A stretch of 43,684 nt of DNA from CAZIVO01 sp964542765 (lineage in GTDB: Bacteria; Planctomycetota; UBA1135; UBA2386), in assembly GCA_964542765.1 (NCBI GenBank), contig CAZIVO010000018.1, positions 1 through 43,684 on the forward strand. The letters are read 5' to 3'. A program made the position numbers and the translations under genes. The notes below the pieces were generated by a model. That model saw only the letters and a program-made list of their open reading frames with translations, was not told the DNA's origin and did no database searches. How positions within the stretch are numbered: position 1 is the first letter of the stretch; every line of letters starts with the position of its first letter. Shown in pieces: positions 9,194 to 16,265 of this stretch.

Positions 9194-10015
9194 ATGCTGC
9201 TCGGGTACAACACCAACGGCCTCCAGAATCACCGTCTCGACGAAGCATTGCAGTTGCTGGCCGATCATGGCTACCAGGCCGTGGCCTTGACGCTGGATGT
9301 CCCGCATCTCGATCCCTTCAACAGTAGCCCTCGAGAGGTGTCGCGGATTGCCACCTTGCTCGATCGGTTAGGCCTCCAGCCCACCATTGAAACGGGCGCT
9401 CGCTTCGTTTTGGACCCGGAACGAAAGCACGAACCGACCCTGATGACCCGTGATGCGGAGGGTAGAGAGCGCAGGCTGGATTTTTATCGGCGTTGCGCAC
9501 GGATGGGCCAGGACCTGGATGCTCGGGTCCTGAGCTTCTGGTCGGGCACTGACCACAGTCCAGGCTCGGATTCACGAGATTGGCTCTACGAGGGCGTTGT
9601 GCGGGCCTGTGAGGCGATTCGTTCGCAAGGGATCGAACCGGCTTTCGAGCCAGAACCAGGTATGGCGGTGGAGACCGTGGCGGATTGGGCGGCGATGGCC
9701 GCTGCTCTGGGAGATGCGTCACCGTCCCTATGCCTTGATATAGGGCACCTTTACGTCACCGGCGAGGCTCCCACGGACGAAATTGTCTCCGCCCATGTAG
9801 ATCGAATCCGCCAGGTCCATCTGGAGGATATCAAGGCGGGAATTCACGAGCATCTCCTTCCAGGACAAGGAGATATGGATTTTTGCGGGGTTCGCAAGGC
9901 GCTCGAGAATGCGGCTTATCAGGGCCCTGTCTGCTTCGAACTCTCGAGATCGAGCCACATGGCTCCGCAGGCAGTGGCCCTTTGTCGGGAAACATGGGAG
10001 GCCAGCGGACATTGA
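9194..10015 (+). CDS. Sugar phosphate isomerase/epimerase-like TIM-barrel protein
   Basis: A 273-residue xylose-isomerase-like (AP endonuclease 2 superfamily) barrel. Metal-binding type motifs are present: AFEPEPGMAVET (Glu at the end of a strand), CLDIGHLYVTGE (Asp and His), QVHLEDIK (His), HEHLLPGQGDMDF, and a late Glu in PVCFELSRSSH. This set matches the Glu-Asp-His-Glu divalent metal site of the superfamily, so it is probably an active isomerase, epimerase or dehydratase. The substrate cannot be told from the sequence. The neighbours (rsmB upstream, a small protein downstream) give no pathway clue. Confidence 0.8.
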   Translation: MLLGYNTNGLQNHRLDEALQLLADHGYQAVALTLDVPHLDPFNSSPREVSRIATLLDRLGLQPTIETGARFVLDPERKHEPTLMTRDAEGRERRLDFYRRCARMGQDLDARVLSFWSGTDHSPGSDSRDWLYEGVVRACEAIRSQGIEPAFEPEPGMAVETVADWAAMAAALGDASPSLCLDIGHLYVTGEAPTDEIVSAHVDRIRQVHLEDIKAGIHEHLLPGQGDMDFCGVRKALENAAYQGPVCFELSRSSHMAPQAVALCRETWEASGH

Positions 10016-10111
10016 CCCGCCCTGCCAGGAGTCTATTCTTTCTGTCTTCCTGAGGGGGAAAGATGCCTGCGACGTCATCCGACTCCTCCATTCCACCAGG
10101 GAGATCATGGT

Positions 10112-10393
10112 ATGAGGCAGTGCCCGACACGCGAAGCGGAAGGTCGGCCCTTGATTGCGCACCAGATAGGCGCCTGTCAATGTCTCCAACGGCAGCGCGA
10201 GTTTTATCACAAGTGCCGGGGCTGTGCGTATCATGGCAAGGCGGTGGATTGGCTCATCGAACCGGAAGAGGGAACCGCCCCCCGGTCGGTCGTGGAGATT
10301 CCGCGCAATGGCGTTGGCCGTCACACCGAAGAGGCCGCGCCTGCGAACAGGCTAAGGTTCGCTGACGCAAGCGAACCAAGCCAGGCGATGTGA
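10112..10393 (+). CDS. Small Cys/His-rich protein of unknown function
   Basis: A 93-residue protein beginning at ATG 10112 with GGGAG eight bases upstream. Residues about 22-45 hold four clustered cysteines and two histidines (ACQCLQRQREFYHKCRGCAY, then HGKAVDW), a spacing that suggests a small zinc ribbon or knuckle. The C-terminal 40 residues are polar and probably disordered. I do not recognise the family. The density of Cys in a short defined block and the ribosome site argue that it is real, but it could be a chance frame. It ends before a hairpin at 10415-10431 that may terminate it. Confidence 0.5.
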   Translation: MRQCPTREAEGRPLIAHQIGACQCLQRQREFYHKCRGCAYHGKAVDWLIEPEEGTAPRSVVEIPRNGVGRHTEEAAPANRLRFADASEPSQAM

Positions 10394-10414
10394 ACCCGAT
10401 CAGCGCGGTGGAAT

Positions 10415-10431
10415 GGATCAGAAGCTGATCC
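10415..10431. terminator. Candidate bidirectional hairpin terminator
   Basis: A perfect 7-base stem GGATCAG/CTGATCC with a 3-base AAG loop, flanked by GCGG and CCGC that could lengthen the stem with a bulge. It lies between the convergent ends of the small Cys/His gene (10393) and the 86-residue membrane protein gene (10478). There is no T-tract, so intrinsic termination is uncertain. Confidence 0.35.
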
Positions 10432-10477
10432 GCCGCCGGCTCTTCCTCTCGGGGCATTGGCCCGAAAAGGCCGGAGA

Positions 10478-10738
10478 TCAGTCGGTTTGTGGCGGTTTGG
10501 CTGAGCGCTGGTAAACCAGCAGGAACAGCAACAGGACCGCTACAGCTGCGAGTGCACGATCATTGATGATGGTCTCGCCATCAGGGCCTGTCGTCTCGAC
10601 AATCTCTCTGATGTTGTCGATCAGGCCGGTGGTCCCGGGGAACAGGAGGTCGACCACCAATAAAACGGTCACGAGCGTCAGACCGATCTCGGCGATGACG
10701 CGCAGCCAGCTGAGGAGTGAGTCAGCGAAGGTTTTCAC
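10478..10738 (-). CDS. Small two-helix membrane protein, paralogue A
   Basis: An 86-residue protein starting at GTG 10738 (AAGG upstream). It has a short amphipathic N-terminus (LLSWLRVIAEIG), a first membrane helix ending in LLVVDLLFPGTTG, a polar loop of about 25 residues (ETTGPDGETIINDRA) and a second helix (LAAVAVLLLFLLVYQ), then a charged tail. It is clearly a paralogue of the neighbouring 73-residue protein: both hold VVD(L/I)LFPGTTG at the same place. No known family is recognised. It lies downstream of its paralogue on the same strand, probably cotranscribed. Confidence 0.65.
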   Translation of the reverse strand: MKTFADSLLSWLRVIAEIGLTLVTVLLVVDLLFPGTTGLIDNIREIVETTGPDGETIINDRALAAVAVLLLFLLVYQRSAKPPQTD

Positions 10739-10770
10739 ATGGGCCTTGCATTAAATTCAACACCCCCGCC

Positions 10771-10786
10771 CAGGTCCCGGGACCTG
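10771..10786. repeat. 16-base perfect palindrome between the two small membrane-protein genes
   Basis: CAGGTCCCGGGACCTG is a perfect inverted repeat with no loop. It sits in the 92-base gap between the paralogous genes. It could be an operator for a dimeric regulator, an mRNA processing hairpin or an attenuator that sets different levels of the two products. It is not followed by a T-tract in either direction. Confidence 0.45.
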
Positions 10787-10830
10787 TGATGGCGAGGGCG
10801 TTGAAGCCGTCAATGCATCGACGATGGCGA

Positions 10831-11052
10831 TCAGCGTCTTAGAACCGCCATGAAGACGATCAACGCCACGATGCCAGTGATGCCTTGGCCTGTGAAGCTG
10901 GTAACCAGTGCGCCGACATTGGCCACAATCCCCGTGGTTCCAGGGAACAGGATGTCGACTACCAAGAAGGCTCCCACCAGACTCATTCCCAAGCGAACTG
11001 CGTCGCCCAGCCAGCCATTGATGGTGCTCATCGATTCGTTAACTGTCGCCAT
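10831..11052 (-). CDS. Small two-helix membrane protein, paralogue B
   Basis: A 73-residue protein with a very good ribosome site (GGGAGG eight bases before ATG 11052). Layout: polar N-terminus (MATVNESMSTINGWLGDAVR), helix 1 (MSLVGAFLVVDILF), a PGTTG turn, helix 2 (ANVGALVTSF..GITGIVALIVFMAVL) and an RR end. It lacks the longer loop of its paralogue at 10478. Size and two-helix plan recall VirB2/TrbC-like pilins, holins or small channel subunits, but no signal peptidase site is evident and none of these can be claimed. The strong ribosome site suggests high expression. Confidence 0.7.
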   Translation of the reverse strand: MATVNESMSTINGWLGDAVRLGMSLVGAFLVVDILFPGTTGIVANVGALVTSFTGQGITGIVALIVFMAVLRR

Positions 11053-11073
11053 AATTTAACCTCCCGTGAAGGT

Positions 11074-11087
11074 CACCGATATTGGTG
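11074..11087 (-). promoter_or_regulatory. Hairpin/near-palindrome just upstream of the small membrane-protein gene
   Basis: CACCGATATTGGTG forms a near-perfect inverted repeat (one G-T pair) ending 22 bases before the ATG at 11052, just upstream of the GGGAGG ribosome site. It could be an operator or an RNA hairpin controlling translation. Confidence 0.3.
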
Positions 11088-11187
11088 CTGATAGTTGGAT
11101 CGTCCTGTGAGGGGCCTCGATTCAGTCGGGGACGCAGGAAATCGGTGCAAAGCCTCCCAATCAGGGCTCAGGATCTATTTGCGAAAA

Positions 11188-11257
11188 CCTACGGAGATTC
11201 CTTTTGGAGCATGCCTCATGATGGGGAAAAGCACCTTTAGGGAAGATTTCCCGTAGG
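11188..11257 (-). promoter_or_regulatory. Possible structured 5' leader element
   Basis: Within the 275-base gap upstream of the 73-residue gene, CCTACGG (11188-11194) and CCGTAGG (11251-11257) are perfect complements that would close a 70-base domain. Inside it GGGAA/TTCCC (11240-11252) can form a small internal or competing hairpin. This is unusual in an otherwise compact window and could be an RNA leader on the minus strand. No known riboswitch class is recognised. Confidence 0.25.
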
Positions 11258-11327
11258 AGTGAGAAAACTTCAAATTGTTGGGCCAGACTCCCCTGGCCCC
11301 ACGACTTTCTCGCTACACCCGGGAGTA

Positions 11328-11687
11328 TCAGGGCGATCGACCGAGGAAGCCTCGCAGGGCCTGGGCGGCCTCAGCAAAGTGCTCCTGGAGTGCGGTGGCG
11401 GCCTTCTGGCACAGGCCCAGATGCTTTTGCGAACTACCCACCAGCAGGTTCTCGCAGTCGCTTTCCACCATGACGGCGCCGAGCGTGCCGGCAACCCCTT
11501 TGAGGGCATGGGCATGGCGTTTGATCTCCGCGAAATCCTGGTTTGCGAGAGCGCTCAGGACCCCGTGGATCTTGCGGGGCGCATCCTCGAGGAACATATC
11601 AACAAGGTCGGCAATAAAGCCCGGATCGCCATCTTCGCCCAGCGAGGCCAGTTCCACGACCACGTCCATGTTGAGGCTGTTATTCAT
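11328..11687 (-). CDS. Stand-alone HPt (histidine phosphotransfer) domain protein
   Basis: A 119-residue four-helix HPt protein. The phosphoacceptor is H60 in the signature HAHALKGVAGTLGA; the preceding helix (FIADLVDMFLEDAPRKIHGV) is typical. It passes phosphoryl groups between response-regulator receivers in a multistep phosphorelay. Start ATG 11687 puts the domain at the N-terminus; the frame runs to 11723, but the extra residues are not domain-like. No histidine kinase or receiver gene is in the window, so its partners are encoded elsewhere. It lies between the LeuA-like gene and the two small membrane proteins on the same strand. Confidence 0.85.
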   Translation of the reverse strand: MNNSLNMDVVVELASLGEDGDPGFIADLVDMFLEDAPRKIHGVLSALANQDFAEIKRHAHALKGVAGTLGAVMVESDCENLLVGSSQKHLGLCQKAATALQEHFAEAAQALRGFLGRSP

Positions 11688-11788
11688 GTTCGGTCCCGTC
11701 AGGGCGGTTCTCCGCGCGATCAAAGGCTGGGCTTCCAGCCTCGATCTGCGTTATCGGCAGGGGGCGGGCTCTATCTTGACCCGGCCGC

Positions 11789-13009
11789 TCAGCCTTCGGC
11801 AGCAGCGCGGATTTGGTCCTCGCTGAGCAGGCGCTTGCTGAGTTTGCCGGCGGCGAGAACCCGCTTAACGATCTCGTCGGTGGTCTCCAGGCCCATCTTT
11901 TCGAGCACCCAGACGACGTTGGATCGTCCGCTCATCGGGCCGATACGGATCTTCTGTTCGAGTCCGACCAGGCTGGCGGGTACGCCGCTGTATACCGAAT
12001 CAGCAAGGCGGTGATCGCCCTTGCGGAAGGCCTTGATGACCGCCGAGGCATGTACTCCGGTCCCCGTTTCGAAGGCATCCTCGCCCAGGACCGGATAATT
12101 GCAAGGAACAGCAATGCCGACGGCGTCAGCAGCCTTTTGGACGTATTCCGGCAAGCGGCTCAGATCATTGCTGGCCCAACCCAACAACCGGCAATTGACC
12201 AGGAGGAGATCCATGGGTGCGTTGCCAACCCTCTCGCCGATACCCAGTGCCGTTGCATGGATACGGTCGGCGCCGGCCGTGATGGCAGCCAAGCAATTGG
12301 CGATGCCGAGGTCGCGGTCCCTGTGCCCATGCCAGTCGATCTTGATGGACGGGTCGAAATCATCAGCGAGCTTACGGACGAAGGAGACAACGGATCGTGT
12401 TCCCGAGGGTGTTGCATGCCCGACCGTGTCACACACGCACAAGCGCCTCGCTCCATGCTCCATGGCAGCCGTGTACAAGGCCCGGATCGTGTCCGGGTGG
12501 GCGCGGGTGGTGTCCTCGGTGACGTACATGGTTTCAAGGTCGTGTTTCTGGCAAAAATCCAGAGCTTCCGCCGTGTTCAGGAGCATCTTCTCGAGGGTCC
12601 AGTCTTCCGTGTATCGGCGGATTTGACTGCTGCCGATGAACATGCAGACATCGATCGGGACGCCGGCCTCCTGCACGATTTCAGCTGCGGGCGCGATATC
12701 GCTGATCAGCGTTCGGCAAGCAACGTTGGGCCGGATCTTCAGCTTGTGGTCGGCAATTTCCCTGGTCATTCGCAGGATGTCGGCGCGTGGGCGCTCCCCA
12801 GCCCCGGGCAAGCCGATGTCGGCTGCGTGGATCCCCAGGCTGTCCATGATGTGGAGAAGCTCCACCTTCTGCTCAACGGTTGGGTCGTCCACGGAGGGGG
12901 ACTGCAGACCATCTCGAAGGGTCTCATCGTTAAATTCGATGGGTTTGCTCGGAGCGGGGAGATCCTCCTCCCGGTTCCAGTCATAGATCAGGTCCTCGAT
13001 ATGCTCCAT
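11789..13009 (-). CDS. HMGL/LeuA-like acyltransferase (isopropylmalate/homocitrate synthase family, substrate unknown)
   Basis: A 406-residue protein with the TIM-barrel fold of the 2-isopropylmalate/homocitrate synthase family, which condenses acetyl-CoA with a 2-oxo acid or cleaves such adducts. Signature 1 is NDETLRDGLQSPS (usual form DxTLRDGEQ; here L replaces E), signature 2 is DWHGHRDRDLGIAN with the two metal His, followed by HATALGIGERVGNAPMD. The C-terminus (VHASAVIKAF, IGPMSGRSNVVWVLEK) matches the linker subdomain, but the regulatory LeuA dimerisation domain (about 120 residues) is absent. Candidates are isopropylmalate, homocitrate, citramalate or Re-citrate synthase. Divergent from aspartate kinase with an 81-base gap. 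Confidence 0.8.
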   Translation of the reverse strand: MEHIEDLIYDWNREEDLPAPSKPIEFNDETLRDGLQSPSVDDPTVEQKVELLHIMDSLGIHAADIGLPGAGERPRADILRMTREIADHKLKIRPNVACRTLISDIAPAAEIVQEAGVPIDVCMFIGSSQIRRYTEDWTLEKMLLNTAEALDFCQKHDLETMYVTEDTTRAHPDTIRALYTAAMEHGARRLCVCDTVGHATPSGTRSVVSFVRKLADDFDPSIKIDWHGHRDRDLGIANCLAAITAGADRIHATALGIGERVGNAPMDLLLVNCRLLGWASNDLSRLPEYVQKAADAVGIAVPCNYPVLGEDAFETGTGVHASAVIKAFRKGDHRLADSVYSGVPASLVGLEQKIRIGPMSGRSNVVWVLEKMGLETTDEIVKRVLAAGKLSKRLLSEDQIRAAAEG

Positions 13010-13090
13010 GGTGGGTAGTCTAGTCGTCCGTCATCAACCTTCAGCTATCTGCTGATTCTAAGTTGACGGCAGAAAGCATAAAACGCCTGC

Positions 13091-14401
13091 ATGATCGTGA
13101 TGAAGTTTGGCGGCACCTCGGTTGGATCGGCCGAGAAAATCCGAGCCGTACTCAATATTATTGGTCGCGAGGCTGAAAGGGCTCCCGCGGTTGTTGTTTC
13201 GGCCCACGCGGGCGTGACCGATGCTTTGCTGGAGCTCGGTGCCGTTGCGCCCGGTGGCGAGGTGTGCACGGAGCGCATAGAAAGCTGTCACCGCGAGATC
13301 CTCCGTGACCTGGGTCTAGCCGAAGATCTTCACGACGATCTTTTTTCCGAGCTCCGCGACCTGGTCCGGGGGATGAGGTTGGTGGGCGAGGCCAGTCCCC
13401 GAGCGAAAGACAGTCTGGTCTCTTTCGGTGAGCGGTGCTCTGCCCGGACCATCGCAGCCTTCCTGTCGGCGAACGGCTTTCCAGCCCAGGCGGTGGATGC
13501 TTTCGATGCAGGTCTGCGCACCGATGGAAACTCTGGTCGCGCCCGACCGCTCCCGGACGAGGGGCGTATCGCCGGATACATGGCCGGGATCGATGGGATA
13601 CCGGTGGTGACAGGTTTCATCGCCAAGGATGTTCATGGAAATATCACGACACTGGGGCGCAATGGTTCGGATTATACGGCGGCCTTGTTCGGGCAAGCCT
13701 TGGGCGCGGAAGAGATACAGATCTGGACCGATGTCGACGGGATTTTGACAGCCGACCCCAAGATCGTTCCCGACGCCCGACCGATTCCCGCCATGAGTTT
13801 TGATGAGGCGAGCGAACTCGCCTACTACGGTGGCCGGGTTCTTCACCCGGCGACGATTCTGCCCGCGATCGAAGACGCCATCCCCGTTCGGGTTTTGAAT
13901 ACGAGCCGCCCTGATTTGCCAGGGACGATCATCCTGGCCAAGTTCGAAAACACGAGCAGTGCGGTTTGCTCGATTGTCTACAAGCGCGCCATCAATCTGA
14001 TCAATCTGATATCCCCGAGGATGCTCCAGCAGCATGGTTTTCTCGCCAAGGTCTTCACCGCGGCGGCGAATCGAGAGATCGATGTCGATATTGTTGCAAC
14101 TTCCGAGGTTTCGATCACGATGACGACGGCAAGCAACGAGAACCTCGATGCTTTCGCGGCCGACCTGGAAAGTATCGGCGAGGTTTCGGTGGAGCCTGAC
14201 CACGCGATGCTCTGCGTCGTCGGGCAGGGCATTGCCCATGAAAAAGGTGTTGCGGCCCGGGTGTTGACCACGATTGCGGAATCAGGAGTTCGCGTTCGCG
14301 TCATCAGTCAAGGTGCGGTCAAGGTCAACGTCGCGACAGTGATTGGTGAGGCGGATCTCGAATGCGCGGTCAAGGCGCTTCACGAGGCTTTTTTCGGCTA
14401 A
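13091..14401 (+). CDS. Aspartate kinase (monofunctional, ACT-regulated)
   Basis: A 436-residue kinase making aspartyl phosphate, the entry to the lysine, threonine and methionine pathways. The N-terminal signature is VMKFGGTSVGSAEKI; further kinase motifs are RAKDSLVSFGERCSART, NGSDYTAALFG, WTDVDGILTADP and ELAYYGGRVLHPATI. Two ACT domains follow from about residue 300 (HGFLAKVFTAAANREIDVDI; ARVLTTIAESGVRVRVISQG), where lysine or threonine would act as feedback inhibitor. Start at ATG 13091, with a second ATG at 13100. lepB follows, overlapping if its ATG at 14362 is used. Confidence 0.95.
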   Translation: MIVMKFGGTSVGSAEKIRAVLNIIGREAERAPAVVVSAHAGVTDALLELGAVAPGGEVCTERIESCHREILRDLGLAEDLHDDLFSELRDLVRGMRLVGEASPRAKDSLVSFGERCSARTIAAFLSANGFPAQAVDAFDAGLRTDGNSGRARPLPDEGRIAGYMAGIDGIPVVTGFIAKDVHGNITTLGRNGSDYTAALFGQALGAEEIQIWTDVDGILTADPKIVPDARPIPAMSFDEASELAYYGGRVLHPATILPAIEDAIPVRVLNTSRPDLPGTIILAKFENTSSAVCSIVYKRAINLINLISPRMLQQHGFLAKVFTAAANREIDVDIVATSEVSITMTTASNENLDAFAADLESIGEVSVEPDHAMLCVVGQGIAHEKGVAARVLTTIAESGVRVRVISQGAVKVNVATVIGEADLECAVKALHEAFFG

Positions 14402-15723
14402 CGGGGCGCGGCGGAAAGCGACATAACTTGGGCTTCCTCACAAAGCAGACGACCCAAAAGAATTTCACCGGGCGATGGTCGACCGTTGGCGGCTTTCTGC
14501 TGGACACCCTCCCCATTGCCGTCGTGGCCCTGCTGGTACTCCACCTGATCCGTGCCAATTTGCTCGACAACTACATCGTGCCATCGGGCAGCATGGAGCC
14601 GGCCCTGCACGGCGACCCTGAGCAGGGCGATCTCGTGCTCGTCGACAAGACAGCCTTCTGGGGTCGCCGTCTTCCGGAGAGGCTCGATCTTGTCGTGCTG
14701 CGCGATCCGGCTGACCCGACGGGAGACCATCTGGTCAAGCGGCTGGTTGCATGGGGAGACCAGAACAAGGGTGGCGAATTCATTCAGATTCGCTCGGGGG
14801 ATCTGTACATCGGCCGAGAAAAGCATGAGATGACGCGGCTGGTCAAGGACCCGGTCGCGCACCGCAATCTGAGGGTGACACATTTTCTCTTTCCAGATCC
14901 GCTCGAGACTCGCGATCCGGAGACCTATTTCCACGCCCAATCCGGATGGTCGCGCCAAGGGGAGGCGATCAAGCTTTCAGCGGCGGCGGCGGACATCGAA
15001 GGTTTGTCACGCATGCTGACGCCAGCGGCCAATCAGGCGAGGCGAAGCGAGAGGGGTCGCTACTGGCTGCCGGGTCACCTGGGAACGGCAAGGCCGGTGG
15101 ACGCTTCTTTTGTCGATGCGGCGGGAAAACTTCATCCGGGAGACGGGTTGTTCAGGGACATTGGCATGGAGCTGGATCTCGTGCTCGATGAGGGCTGGAC
15201 CGGCTTGCAATTTGTTCTTGAGTATCACGATGACGATTACTCCTTCACCTTGACGCCGGATGGAGAGGCGAGATTTTTTTTCATGGGCGCGGTGGCCCTC
15301 CCGGTCAAGCGAGTGGTGTTGTCCGGGCCAAGAGCGCAGATCGCTTTCGGTTACATGGACGGACATCTCTTCTTCGTGGTTGGAGGGCGTAAGGTGTTTC
15401 ACTTCGCGTCCGACCTGACGAAGGAAGATGCTCTGGATTATCGGATGCACAACCTCTTGCACGCTGCTGTTGCCGGAGCCGGTGCGAAGGTCGAGCGCGT
15501 AAGGCTCTTCCATGATGTGCACTACCGATCCTTGCTCGCTGGCCCCGATGGCTGGGGAGAGCCGCATCATGTTGAACCGGGCCAGCTGTGGCTGCTGGGA
15601 GACAATGCCTCGGGTAGTCGCGATTCACGACATCTTGGCCCCTACCCGTCCCATCATCTTGTTGGTCGTCCGGTCGCGATTTTGCGACCGGCATCGAGGC
15701 GACGGTGGTTGGGCCCCAGATGA
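14362..15723 (+). CDS. lepB: Signal peptidase I with a large internal insertion
   Basis: A 453-residue type I signal peptidase: a membrane helix at about 41-65 (LDTLPIAVVALLVLHLI), the catalytic serine S77 in VPSGSMEPAL, the general base K126 in HLVKRLVAW, and the C-terminal box LWLLGDNASGSRDSRHLG at 409-426. Between the last two lies an insertion of roughly 250 residues that bacterial LepB does not have. It contains a beta-rich segment (LVLDEGWTGLQFVLEYHDDD, FGYMDGHLFFVVGGRKVFHF) that resembles a LamG/concanavalin-like sandwich. The start is uncertain: ATG 14362 has GAGGCGGA upstream but overlaps aspartate kinase by 40 bases, while TTG 14428 avoids the overlap. Its stop overlaps the CPBP start as ATGA. 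Confidence 0.88.
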   Translation: MRGQGASRGFFRLTGRGGKRHNLGFLTKQTTQKNFTGRWSTVGGFLLDTLPIAVVALLVLHLIRANLLDNYIVPSGSMEPALHGDPEQGDLVLVDKTAFWGRRLPERLDLVVLRDPADPTGDHLVKRLVAWGDQNKGGEFIQIRSGDLYIGREKHEMTRLVKDPVAHRNLRVTHFLFPDPLETRDPETYFHAQSGWSRQGEAIKLSAAAADIEGLSRMLTPAANQARRSERGRYWLPGHLGTARPVDASFVDAAGKLHPGDGLFRDIGMELDLVLDEGWTGLQFVLEYHDDDYSFTLTPDGEARFFFMGAVALPVKRVVLSGPRAQIAFGYMDGHLFFVVGGRKVFHFASDLTKEDALDYRMHNLLHAAVAGAGAKVERVRLFHDVHYRSLLAGPDGWGEPHHVEPGQLWLLGDNASGSRDSRHLGPYPSHHLVGRPVAILRPASRRRWLGPR

Positions 15724-16265
15724 CCAAGGAGGAGATACCGTCCGGCGCACTGATTTTCGCGGGCAGCTTGGTGTACGCGGCCTTGGCGGCTGCTGCGGGA
15801 ATTTGGCTCTGGCTGCGAGACCGGACCGATGTGGTTGTCGAGCAATCGATAGGCCCTCATGGCCTTTGGGTTTCCATTGGCTCCGGATTGGCGGTAGGAC
15901 TCGGAGTCAGCGGAGTTGCATCGTTGTTGACGCGTTATTCGGGAGCCTTCTCCCGGCTTCAGCAGCGGTTGGCGACGATGATTGGCCCATTGCGTGATGG
16001 GCAGATTCTCGTGCTGGCCCTGGTCTCATCGGTGGGGGAGGAGTTCTTCTTCAGGTTGGCCATGCAGGATGCTCTCGGGCTCTGGTGGACGGTGGCGATC
16101 TTCGGTCTTCTGCACAGTGGGCCGCGGGGTTTGCTGCTCTGGACAGTCCTGGCGCTCATGCTTGGGGCCTTGTTCGGCGTGATGATGGAGTGTGGTCTTG
16201 GCCTCCTGTCGGTCACCCTCGCACACGCCCTGATCAATTTTCTTTCTTTGAACCGAATGCAATGA
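15720..16265 (+). CDS. CPBP-family intramembrane metalloprotease
   Basis: A 181-residue polytopic membrane protein with the CPBP (Abi/Rce1-like) glutamic protease motifs: EEFFFR in SSVGEEFFFRLAMQDALG, the His of FGLLHSGPRG and the last motif LAHALINFLSL. Four or five membrane helices are visible. It is shorter than most family members (220-280), with a compact N-terminus. The start ATG 15720 overlaps the lepB stop as ATGA, and its own stop overlaps the next gene in the same way. Substrates may be lipid-modified or membrane proteins; coupling to lepB hints at a shared role in processing exported proteins. Confidence 0.85.
   Translation: MTKEEIPSGALIFAGSLVYAALAAAAGIWLWLRDRTDVVVEQSIGPHGLWVSIGSGLAVGLGVSGVASLLTRYSGAFSRLQQRLATMIGPLRDGQILVLALVSSVGEEFFFRLAMQDALGLWWTVAIFGLLHSGPRGLLLWTVLALMLGALFGVMMECGLGLLSVTLAHALINFLSLNRMQ

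Noticed and set aside
11813..13018. 401-codon plus-strand frame opposite the LeuA-like gene
   Set aside because: Antisense shadow of a well-conserved enzyme with clear catalytic motifs.
13063..13090. TTGACG before aspartate kinase as a -35 element
   Set aside because: No -10 element at 16-18 bases; CATAAA is only 8 bases away.
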